Shown piece after piece: positions 1 to 5,549 of a DNA stretch of 15,916 bases (the stretch's first letter is position 1; each line of letters starts with the position of its first letter). Source of the DNA: UBA4665 sp036388555 (lineage in GTDB: Bacteria; Patescibacteriota; Saccharimonadia; Saccharimonadales; UBA4665). The position numbers were made by a program, and so were the translations under genes. The notes below the pieces were generated by a model. It saw only the letters and a program-made list of their open reading frames with translations. It was not told the origin of the DNA and did no database searches. The stretch is from assembly GCA_036388555.1 (NCBI GenBank), contig DASVRP010000012.1:1-15916 (forward strand), given 5' to 3'.

Positions 1-132
1 AGGATCGAGTGCGTCTTTGACTACCTCAAGACGCACATGCACCTGGTCAGCTCGTTTCCTCGCTCGGTGCACGGATACGCCGTGCACTATCTCAGGATAT
101 TACTGGGGTACCAGATGAGGATGGGTTTTTAG
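1..132 (+). CDS. DDE transposase, C-terminal fragment (left copy)
   Basis: An open frame runs from the first base to a TAG at 130-132, giving 43 residues of a C-terminus. It begins RIECVFDYLK, in which Glu is followed six residues later by Lys. This is the E-(6)-K spacing around the third catalytic acid of DDE transposases. A hydrophobic, Arg/His/Tyr-rich tail follows, containing SFPRSVHGY and LRILLGYQ. This tail resembles IS982-like enzymes more than IS4, but 43 residues cannot settle the family. The rest of the gene lies off the left edge. It reads toward the accessory genes, as does its twin at the right end. Confidence 0.6.
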   Translation, partial: RIECVFDYLKTHMHLVSSFPRSVHGYAVHYLRILLGYQMRMGF

Positions 133-140
133 ATTCAGGT
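1..140 (+). mobile_element. Right (3') end of an insertion sequence, left copy
   Basis: This stretch is repeated in inverted orientation at 15779-15916, with 138 of 138 bases identical from base 3 onward. Identity stops abruptly after base 140 (ends ATTCAGGT). It holds the 3' end of a transposase gene followed by 8 bases, which fits the right terminus of an IS. If so, the outermost bases of its terminal repeat read ACCTGAATCTAAAAACC on the opposite strand. The left end of the IS lies outside the window, so the terminal inverted repeats and target duplication cannot be verified. The abrupt edge of the repeat fits an assembly break inside a multi-copy element. Confidence 0.75.
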
Positions 141-149
141 AATCTACCA

Positions 150-178
150 TTGACTTTTAGGCATAAGCATGATACATT
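150..178 (+). promoter_or_regulatory. Sigma-70 promoter for the phosphodiesterase gene, near-leaderless
   Basis: A -35 TTGACT (150-155) and a -10 TACATT (173-178) are separated by 17 bp, with an extended TGA just before the -10. The start codon at 188 is only 9 bases past the -10, so the transcript would begin within a few bases of the ATG. The -35 begins 9 bp inside the IS end. Confidence 0.6.
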
Positions 179-187
179 AATGGAGTA

Positions 188-976
188 ATGTTGAAAACAA
201 CAAAAGACACAGGCAAGACAGCCAAAAACGTTACTAAAATCTCTGCCCCGGTCATCGACGAAGCCGACATGACCATCATCGGCCACCGCGGCGCCAGCGG
301 CTATGAGCCCGAGAACACGCTCGCCTCATTCAAGAAGGCGCTCGACCTCGGCGTCGACATGATCGAACTTGACGTCTATGTCATCGAGACCGGTGAGCTG
401 GTCGTCATACACGACGACAAGGTCGACCGCACGACCAATGGTACCGGCTACGTCGAATCATTCACCCTGAGCCAACTGCGGACGCTCGATGCCGGCCGTG
501 GCCAGAAAGTCCCGATGCTTCGCGAAGTCCTCGACCTTATCAACAAGCGCGTTCCCGTCAACATCGAGCTCAAGGGCGAGGGGACTGCCCAGCCGGTCGC
601 CGCTACCATCCGTGAATATATCGAGAAGGGCTGGAAGCCGTCACAATTCCGCGTACTGTCATTCGACCACATCGAACTGAAGCGCTTCATCGCCCGCATG
701 CCCGGCATCCGCGCCGGCGCCTCGTACGAAGGTGTGCTGGACGGCTTTGCCGAAGACGCCAGCAAGCTTGGGGCTTCGATGACTGTCGTCGAATCTGATT
801 TCGTCCTGCCTGAATCAGTCAAGGAAGCCCATGACAAAGGCCTCGAAGTCCTGGTCTACACCGTCAACACCCGTGCCGAAGCCCGCCGCCTGCGCAAGCT
901 GAACGTCGACGGTATCTTCAGCGATTATCCTGACAAAGTCGCACCGAGATTCGCGCCAGCCATGGTCCGCCGCTAA
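188..976 (+). CDS. ugpQ: Glycerophosphodiester phosphodiesterase
   Basis: This is a GDPD-family enzyme, which hydrolyses glycerophosphodiesters to glycerol-3-phosphate and an alcohol, in phospholipid turnover or phosphate scavenging. The 262 residues fit the compact bacterial cytoplasmic form. The family signatures are visible: IIGHRGASGYEPENT (His33-Arg34 and the Glu pair), MIELDVY (Glu60, Asp62), VVIHDD (His75), the VNIELKG strand, and a closing VYTVN...GIFSDYPD. The first 27 residues are a polar, Lys/Thr-rich extension, not a signal peptide; Met28 is the alternative start. I keep base 188 because the promoter is placed for it, although GGAG at 182-185 is too close to act as a normal ribosome binding site. 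The gene stands alone and shows no obvious link to the operon downstream. Confidence 0.9.
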   Translation: MLKTTKDTGKTAKNVTKISAPVIDEADMTIIGHRGASGYEPENTLASFKKALDLGVDMIELDVYVIETGELVVIHDDKVDRTTNGTGYVESFTLSQLRTLDAGRGQKVPMLREVLDLINKRVPVNIELKGEGTAQPVAATIREYIEKGWKPSQFRVLSFDHIELKRFIARMPGIRAGASYEGVLDGFAEDASKLGASMTVVESDFVLPESVKEAHDKGLEVLVYTVNTRAEARRLRKLNVDGIFSDYPDKVAPRFAPAMVRR

Positions 977-1035
977 CCACCGCGCCACTGTCCACCACCG
1001 CTACACAATGCCCACTTTCTACCCCTATTGTAGCC

Positions 1036-1064
1036 TTGTAAATTAATTAACTTTGTTATATAAT
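1036..1064 (+). promoter_or_regulatory. Sigma-70 promoter upstream of the ubiquitin-like operon
   Basis: TTGTAA (1036-1041) and a perfect TATAAT (1059-1064) are separated by 17 bp, placing the transcript start near 1071. This gives a leader of about 165 nt before the first gene at 1236. The hairpin-plus-T-run at 1072-1103 would lie at the very start of that transcript. Either the promoter is attenuated, or the operon mainly uses a second candidate: TTGTTT at 1095-1100, 18 bp, TATATT at 1119-1124. Confidence 0.55.
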
Positions 1065-1071
1065 TGCGACG

Positions 1072-1103
1072 AAAAGTCAGAGGTATCTGATTTTTTGTTT
1101 TTT
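1072..1103 (+). terminator. Intrinsic terminator-like hairpin with T-run
   Basis: TCAGA (1077-1081) pairs with TCTGA (1086-1090) around a GGTA loop. AAAA precedes the stem and a TTTTTTGTTTTTT tract follows it (1091-1103). The stem is short and AT-rich, but the T-run is long. It could end transcription of the phosphodiesterase gene, or attenuate transcripts from the promoter just upstream. Confidence 0.45.
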
Positions 1104-1141
1104 AACAGTACGACGACATATATTCTTTGTTTCGTAGAGTA

Positions 1142-1211
1142 GTTTTGTTTGCCTGGGAGGTGAGTACCCTGCCAGGTTATTTGGGTAGCCGGTTGCCGGG
1201 CAAACAAAAAC
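1142..1211 (+). ncRNA. Structured 5' leader of the ubiquitin-like operon
   Basis: GTTTTGTTTGCC (1142-1153) is complementary to GGCAAACAAAAAC (1199-1211), with one bulged base. The closing helix of about 12 bp surrounds 45 nt that fold further. CCTGGGAGG (1152-1160) can pair with CCTGCCAGG (1168-1176), with one G-G mismatch. A GCCGG repeat lies at 1188-1198. The structure ends 13 nt before the AAGGA ribosome binding site (1225-1229), which it does not cover. No known riboswitch class is recognised. It may be a regulatory leader or a stabilising 5' structure. Confidence 0.4.
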
Positions 1212-1235
1212 CAACTCCGAGACAAAGGAACAGAC

Positions 1236-2663
1236 ATGTTGATGGAATTTAGGCACGGCTTCACCTGGGACCGACTCTGGAACCGCATCAGCTTCCCCCT
1301 GAACGGCTTCATCTTTTTCTGCTTTGCTGCTGCGCTTGTCTCGGTCTTTGCCTCCTTTCTGTTTACGGCAGGGAAGGTCGAGACGCATAACGGCAAGTCC
1401 AATGCGAATCAGCGGATCGAGAAACTTTTCCACCTCGAGGGCCAATCCCCTGAGGACAGGAAAGTGCTCGCCGGGGCCTTGCTCGACGCGGCCCACAACG
1501 GCCTGGTGACTGACCTGACGAGCCCCGAGAGGAGTTCCGAAGAGTACAGCTCGCTGCTGGCCAGCCTGCAGAGCGCACACGCCACCGGCGAGCTGTCTGG
1601 ACTCGACACGTCGATCATGACCTACGACAAGTACGTCCACGAGACCATACCCTCGATCCTGTTGGGGTCTTTGCTGTGCATGATGTTGTCCACCTCACTG
1701 GTGTACTTCTTCAGTACGTTCGAACGGTCCGACGAGTTCATCGCTGATTTTGAGTGGCGTCGCGTCTGGCCGGTGTGCTTCGTGTTGTTCACGCTTTTGC
1801 CTATCGGCTGGCTGTTTTACGCTGCCAGTGCGATACACATCGTGTGGTACAGACGGAAACATCCATCCCAGCAAGGTGGACGTGCGGTCGAGACAGAGGT
1901 GGTCAACCCGACTACGCTCCCCGACGACGTCTACGACGACCTGACCGAAGACATGAGGGAAATTGCCAGACGGATGCCCCATCTGATCCGGCGCGAGACC
2001 AGGATGCCGACGTTCAGCGCCGCTCCCCAGGCCGCCCGGTCGCTGTACCAAATGCTTCGCATTAATGCGGGCAGAAAGTACATCGCCAAGCGGTTGGAAG
2101 TGATTGAGTCTGAACGCAGCGATGTCGAAGATAACCTCCAATATTATGGAGAGCGCGTCAAGGACCTGCAGAAGCAGAAACGGGATATCATCGCCGAACA
2201 GCGCAAGCTTGAAGCGGTCAATCCCGATGACGTGCCTGTAGCCACCGCCGAGGAGCTGAACGCCGAGTTCGACCGCCTTATGCACCTCAACGGTGTAGCA
2301 GCAGTCGGAGTCGTCAATGACCAGATCAGTGTGCTTGTAAAGGCGCGCTACACCTGGGACGGACGGTTGTTCGACCTCGGTGACTGGGAACTTCGCTTCG
2401 GCGTCGGAACCAGTATGTGGTCTAAGGAGCTCCGCAGCGGTGTACATCCAGATTGGCGCGGAAGCTACCCGGTGTACCGGCTCGGCTATGACAATTTCTG
2501 CTTCGGCAATCAGCAATCCGACATCAATCAGCACCTGCTGAAAGGGCAGATGCTTGAAGCGGTCGAAGTGGCTGTCAACGCGCTGAACTCGATCAATGAG
2601 AACGATGAGCGCTACGTCCAGGAAGCATTTTACGAGATCCAAGAAATGGAGCCCGCAACATGA
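1236..2663 (+). CDS. Membrane-anchored protein with coiled coil and E2-like C-terminal domain
   Basis: This 475-residue protein opens the operon; AAGGA sits 6 bases before the ATG. Three hydrophobic segments are visible, at about residues 20-44, 138-160 and 177-205. A polar loop separates the first two. A charged helical stretch likely to form a coiled coil follows at about 281-326. The last 135 residues look like a prokaryotic ubiquitin-conjugating (E2/UBC) fold. In them, YPVYRLGYDNFCFGN (411-425) resembles the HPN-to-active-site stretch of E2 enzymes, with Cys422 as the candidate thioester cysteine. The helix that follows (LLKGQMLEAVEVAVNALNSI) resembles the end of such domains. No canonical HPN is present. 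The stop overlaps the start of the JAMM peptidase gene (ATGA). The context supports the E2 reading more than the sequence alone does; a ligand-sensing membrane protein is the alternative. Confidence 0.6.
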   Translation: MLMEFRHGFTWDRLWNRISFPLNGFIFFCFAAALVSVFASFLFTAGKVETHNGKSNANQRIEKLFHLEGQSPEDRKVLAGALLDAAHNGLVTDLTSPERSSEEYSSLLASLQSAHATGELSGLDTSIMTYDKYVHETIPSILLGSLLCMMLSTSLVYFFSTFERSDEFIADFEWRRVWPVCFVLFTLLPIGWLFYAASAIHIVWYRRKHPSQQGGRAVETEVVNPTTLPDDVYDDLTEDMREIARRMPHLIRRETRMPTFSAAPQAARSLYQMLRINAGRKYIAKRLEVIESERSDVEDNLQYYGERVKDLQKQKRDIIAEQRKLEAVNPDDVPVATAEELNAEFDRLMHLNGVAAVGVVNDQISVLVKARYTWDGRLFDLGDWELRFGVGTSMWSKELRSGVHPDWRGSYPVYRLGYDNFCFGNQQSDINQHLLKGQMLEAVEVAVNALNSINENDERYVQEAFYEIQEMEPAT

Positions 2664-3292
2664 CACGACTTTGGAACGATTACCAGCCCGAACAGCCTGG
2701 ATTTGCCGTCACACCGACGCTGTCCATCCCGTTCGATGTCTGGCAGAAGCTGTTCGCCTTCGTGCAGGCCTGTCCGGTGGAGATCAACGGCTTCGGCTAC
2801 ATCGACCGGTACGGCAACGACTTTCAGCTCGAGGATGTGTTCATCCTGAAGCAGACCGTCAGCGCCGGCCACGCCGAGAACGAGCCCGAGGACATCTCCG
2901 ACCACATGACCCATCTGCTCCAGAACGGAGGAGATCCCGGCCGGATACGCTTCCAGTGGCACAGCCACGTGCACATGGGGGCCTACTTCTCCGGCGTGGA
3001 CACGGGCAACATCGACCGCTACAACGGCGAATGGATGTTAAGCCTCGTGGCCAACAAGTTCGGACAGTTCTCGGCCCGCCTCGACGTCTACCGGCCCTTC
3101 CGGGTCTGGACTCCCGTCACCGTCATGGTGCAGACGCAGCTCACTGCAGCGCACCTGAGGATGGCCCGGCGGGAGATCACCGACAAGGTTCGCCAGCAGA
3201 ACGCTGTCCGCAAGACGAAGGTCAAGCCGACCGCCGAGGTTTCCTCGCCGATCGACCCCCTCGTTCTCACAACAGGAGGCAAGCGCTCATGA
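2660..3292 (+). CDS. JAMM/JAB-domain metallopeptidase (deubiquitinase-like)
   Basis: This is a zinc isopeptidase of the JAB1/MPN/Mov34 type, expected to trim the ubiquitin-like protein's precursors or remove it from targets. The motif is complete: Glu41 in PVEINGFGY, then His101 and His103 with Ser111 and Asp114 in WHSHVHMGAYFSGVD, giving H-x-H-(7)-S-x-x-D. The length of 210 residues is slightly above a bare JAB domain. The C-terminal 50 residues are basic and probably disordered. Its ATG overlaps the upstream stop by four bases (ATGA), and its own stop overlaps the E1-like gene in the same way, so translation is probably coupled. No secretion signal is visible, which implies action in the cytoplasm next to the membrane protein. 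Confidence 0.85.
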   Translation: MTRLWNDYQPEQPGFAVTPTLSIPFDVWQKLFAFVQACPVEINGFGYIDRYGNDFQLEDVFILKQTVSAGHAENEPEDISDHMTHLLQNGGDPGRIRFQWHSHVHMGAYFSGVDTGNIDRYNGEWMLSLVANKFGQFSARLDVYRPFRVWTPVTVMVQTQLTAAHLRMARREITDKVRQQNAVRKTKVKPTAEVSSPIDPLVLTTGGKRS

Positions 3293-3957
3293 AAGCCGAC
3301 TACACCAACCAGACAGACATCTTCGACCCCGACGCGTTCGTGGACGAGATCCATCTGATCGGATGCGGTGGTATCGGTTCGGCCGTCCTTTTCCCGCTCC
3401 TCAAGTTAGGAGTACGCACGATCCACGTGTGGGACAGGGACGACGTCGAGCCGCACAACATCCCGGCCCAGCTGATCTACCGCCCGAGCGACATCGGTAT
3501 GTCCAAAGTTGACGCTCTCTGCGCGTTCGTCGAACGCCAGGAAGCCGACTGCGAGGTCATACCCCATGATGAGTTCGTCACCGCCGAGACTCCCCTCGAG
3601 GGAATCGTCATCAGTGGTGTCGACAACATGGCCGCCCGGCAGGACATCTGGACTGCAATCAGCGCCCAGCCATGGCTCGTGCCGCTCTACATGGACGGCC
3701 GGATCGGCGAGGAACGACTGCAACTGCTGACGCTCAACCCGTCGGTTGATGCCGAGATGGAGGCCTACCTGAACCCGTGGATGTTCCCGCAAGACGAAGG
3801 CATGCCTTTGCCCTGCGCCGCACGCACGTGCATCCACCCTCCCACGGTCCTCGCCGGACTCGTGGTCACCCAGCTCACGCTGTACATGAGAGAGGAGAAG
3901 CCTAAGGAGAACATCATGTTCAACCTCAAAGCGATGCAACCCGTCATCTCCCAGTAG
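3289..3957 (+). CDS. Minimal ThiF/E1-like ubiquitin-activating enzyme
   Basis: This enzyme is predicted to adenylate the C-terminus of the ubiquitin-like protein encoded next. The 222 residues consist of little more than the Rossmann-type adenylation domain. Visible are IHLIGCGGIGS (ATP loop, 21-31), WDRDDVEPHN (Asp/Glu/Asn, 48-57), GMSKVDAL with the ATP lysine Lys73, and SGVDNMAAR with Asp112 for Mg. A distal PCAARTCIHPP (175-185) carries Cys176 and Cys181, candidates for the catalytic cysteine. The usual N-L-x-R-Q is N-I-P-A-Q here, so the arginine is absent. The CxxC zinc pairs of MoeB/ThiF are not evident. The frame is open further upstream, but the start at 3289 is fixed by the ATGA overlap with the JAMM gene and by AGGAGG at 3274-3279. 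Confidence 0.85.
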   Translation: MKADYTNQTDIFDPDAFVDEIHLIGCGGIGSAVLFPLLKLGVRTIHVWDRDDVEPHNIPAQLIYRPSDIGMSKVDALCAFVERQEADCEVIPHDEFVTAETPLEGIVISGVDNMAARQDIWTAISAQPWLVPLYMDGRIGEERLQLLTLNPSVDAEMEAYLNPWMFPQDEGMPLPCAARTCIHPPTVLAGLVVTQLTLYMREEKPKENIMFNLKAMQPVISQ

Positions 3958-4025
3958 TGTCGACCGACCGCAGTACGCAGTACACGCACGTACCCATCAG
4001 CAGGACCAACACAAGGAGAACTGTC

Positions 4026-4295
4026 ATGACCGAGACCATCAACACCGACACCGTCGCCACCGAGCCCGCCGCCGAGGACCCCACCATGACCGTCCGGGTC
4101 GCGAAGCTCTCCGGCGACACGGTGACCCTCGACTACTCGGGAGACCTCACCCTCGGTGAGTACCTCGCGCAGGCCAACGTCACCGTCGATCCGGGCCAGC
4201 TGGTCACGCTCAACGGCAGGGCGGCCCTCAACATGGACGAGCCCGTCGAGCCGAACAGCGTCGTCGTCGTGGTCGGCAAGGTCACCAACGGGTAA
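4026..4295 (+). CDS. Ubiquitin-like beta-grasp protein (ThiS/MoaD-like), C-terminal Gly
   Basis: This 89-residue protein has an acidic, probably disordered N-terminus (residues 1-20) followed by a beta-grasp domain. The end of the domain, LVTLNGRAALNMDEPVEPN then a VVVVVG strand, follows the ThiS/MoaD pattern of NG, A, paired P/V and a hydrophobic last strand. It ends in Asn-Gly, giving the terminal glycine that E1 enzymes adenylate, although most relatives end in Gly-Gly. With no residues beyond the glycine, no processing is needed before activation, so the neighbouring JAMM enzyme is more likely to act on conjugates. The start at 4026 is chosen for AAGGAG at 4013-4018. An in-frame GTG at 3957 would add a basic tail unlike the rest. 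It is the last gene of the operon, 68 bases after the E1-like gene. Confidence 0.8.
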   Translation: MTETINTDTVATEPAAEDPTMTVRVAKLSGDTVTLDYSGDLTLGEYLAQANVTVDPGQLVTLNGRAALNMDEPVEPNSVVVVVGKVTNG

Positions 4296-4349
4296 CACCG
4301 CTGGCGGCGCGTCGTCGTAGTTAGAAAACCCTGGCGGTAACGTCAGAAG

Positions 4350-4430
4350 AGGGGATGGATCGGTCCAGCAGGACAGGAGTTTCGTCACATCCGTGACCAA
4401 ACCACCTACCCAACGACCGATCCATCCCCT
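4350..4430 (+). repeat. 16-bp perfect inverted repeat with 49-bp spacer
   Basis: AGGGGATGGATCGGTC (4350-4365) is exactly complementary to GACCGATCCATCCCCT (4415-4430). The spacer contains a smaller hairpin, GTCAC-atcc-GTGAC. No T-run follows, so it is not a standard intrinsic terminator. It lies 54 bases after the ubiquitin-like gene and could be a Rho-dependent 3' structure, a protein-binding or recombination site, or a small structured RNA. The rest of the 236-base gap (4296-4531) holds only the promoter noted below. Confidence 0.7.
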
Positions 4431-4498
4431 AGCACGCCCCTCCATGAATCACTCCCACGGGAGCACAGTCATGCTGACGAGCTGTAGACAGCGAAAGG

Positions 4499-4507
4499 TG
4501 CGATACT
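4499..4507 (+). promoter_or_regulatory. Possible extended -10 promoter for the metallopeptidase gene
   Basis: TGCGATACT gives an extended -10 (TGN, then GATACT at 4502-4507), 24 bases before the ATG at 4532. No good -35 lies at the right distance. Confidence 0.35.
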
Positions 4508-4531
4508 CAAGATTTACGGTAATTACACAAG

Positions 4532-5401
4532 ATGATCAAACGATATAACGACATACACGACCGCCTGCCGCTGTACGACGAGCTTGTAACTAATGTCCGG
4601 CATGCCCGGCAAGATGGGGCATTTGAAGTCGTCGACCCGGCTATCCTCGATCTGATGGAGGGCGCGACGCCTGTCGGACTTGATGCGCGCGGCCGTATGC
4701 AGATCCCGGATTGGTACGACCCGGAAGACGGTCCGGCGGTGCTGATGACATTTCCGGGCGAGCGCTCGAAGGTCAGATATTCGAAAGGTATGGAGAAGAG
4801 TATCGGGGCTGTATCCCGGAAGACGGATATTGACACGCCTGCGGAGCCTGGCGGCAAACGTTATACAGGCCCGACGAAACAGAATCCTTACGTCAGGCAT
4901 ATCGTCTATGATATCGAAGATGGGGGCATGGGGTCGCTGGATGTTGCTGCGCCGCTGTATCTCATGATGCCTTCGGCCTGCACGACACCCAATCTTGCAC
5001 CGCCGCTTTATGCCCATGAGGTTGACCATTGGGAATTTTTTATGAGGAGAGCACCCCGGCTATATGATCTGCACGGTCCACGGTATGATTTCCGCCAACT
5101 GAAGACCGTAGGGGAGAAATCAGGATATGATGTTTCATATCTCACCGAATACAACATGGGTTTCCACCGGGGCATGCCGTCACCCGATGAATTCGCAGCC
5201 GAATTCATCGGCCTGCCGCCGGAAGAAGCCGGCGAGCGTGTCAGCGTTGCGTTCCGTGAGCGCCGTACCGCATCACCGATCGGTAACGACCTCAAGGCGT
5301 CTCTCGGCGCCCGCGCGTTGACGATATTGTTTGGTAGTCCTGGCGAGATGGCGGTCAATGAAGATGAAGTCATTGCGTACACAAGTGCCAGGTATGCATA
5401 A
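4532..5401 (+). CDS. Putative zinc metallopeptidase (HExxH)
   Basis: The family of this 289-residue protein is not recognised. The clear signature is LYAHEVDHWEF (159-169), an HExxH zinc site (His162, Glu163, His166). Further on, SPDEFAAEFIG (217-227) has the look of the downstream helix that carries the third ligand in gluzincin-type enzymes (Glu220 or Glu224). That arrangement is shared with the IrrE/ImmA group found on mobile elements, but no helix-turn-helix or other known domain is evident. The N-terminal 120 residues are polar with many charged groups. There is no signal peptide, so a cytoplasmic role or processing of an intracellular substrate is likely. No strong ribosome binding site precedes the ATG. 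The gene is flanked by non-coding gaps on both sides and is probably transcribed alone. Confidence 0.6.
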   Translation: MIKRYNDIHDRLPLYDELVTNVRHARQDGAFEVVDPAILDLMEGATPVGLDARGRMQIPDWYDPEDGPAVLMTFPGERSKVRYSKGMEKSIGAVSRKTDIDTPAEPGGKRYTGPTKQNPYVRHIVYDIEDGGMGSLDVAAPLYLMMPSACTTPNLAPPLYAHEVDHWEFFMRRAPRLYDLHGPRYDFRQLKTVGEKSGYDVSYLTEYNMGFHRGMPSPDEFAAEFIGLPPEEAGERVSVAFRERRTASPIGNDLKASLGARALTILFGSPGEMAVNEDEVIAYTSARYA

Positions 5402-5525
5402 GACTATTGCAGACAAAGCAATATTATGCTACTGTTTATATAGTACACATCAACACAAACATATGACAGCGGGTGATTCGGTGCATGGTGAAGCATAAGC
5501 ATATATGTTTTAATGAATGTATATC

Positions 5526-5549
5526 ATGAAACATAACATAATTACGTGA
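5526..5549 (+). other. Seven-codon upstream reading frame overlapping the next start
   Basis: ATGAAACATAAC begins a 7-residue frame whose TGA (5547-5549) overlaps the GTG start at 5546 as GTGA. It could couple translation to the next gene, which lacks a ribosome binding site of its own. It may be chance. The rest of the gap at 5402-5545 is AT-rich. It contains a small TATTGC/GCAATA hairpin near 5406-5424 and the GCATAAGC octamer at 5493-5500, but no clear promoter. Confidence 0.25.

Noticed and set aside
3..6. GATC at both contig ends as Dam-related termini
   Set aside because: The tetramer is common and the ends are set by assembly, so no biological meaning can be drawn.
1142..1211. Known riboswitch class in the operon leader
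   Set aside because: No conserved core of any riboswitch I know could be matched. Only the pairing is reported.
1695..2666. 323-codon minus-strand frame antisense to the E2-like gene
   Set aside because: Long antisense frames are expected in GC-rich DNA; there is no promoter, ribosome binding site or recognisable motif.
2596..3288. Upstream extension of the E1-like frame to a 453-residue protein
   Set aside because: The extension lies entirely inside the membrane-protein and JAMM genes in another frame and is Arg-rich. The ATGA start at 3289 with AGGAGG is clearly the real one.
3957..4025. GTG start extending the ubiquitin-like protein by 23 residues
   Set aside because: It lacks a ribosome binding site and would add a basic tail. 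AAGGAG is placed for the ATG at 4026.
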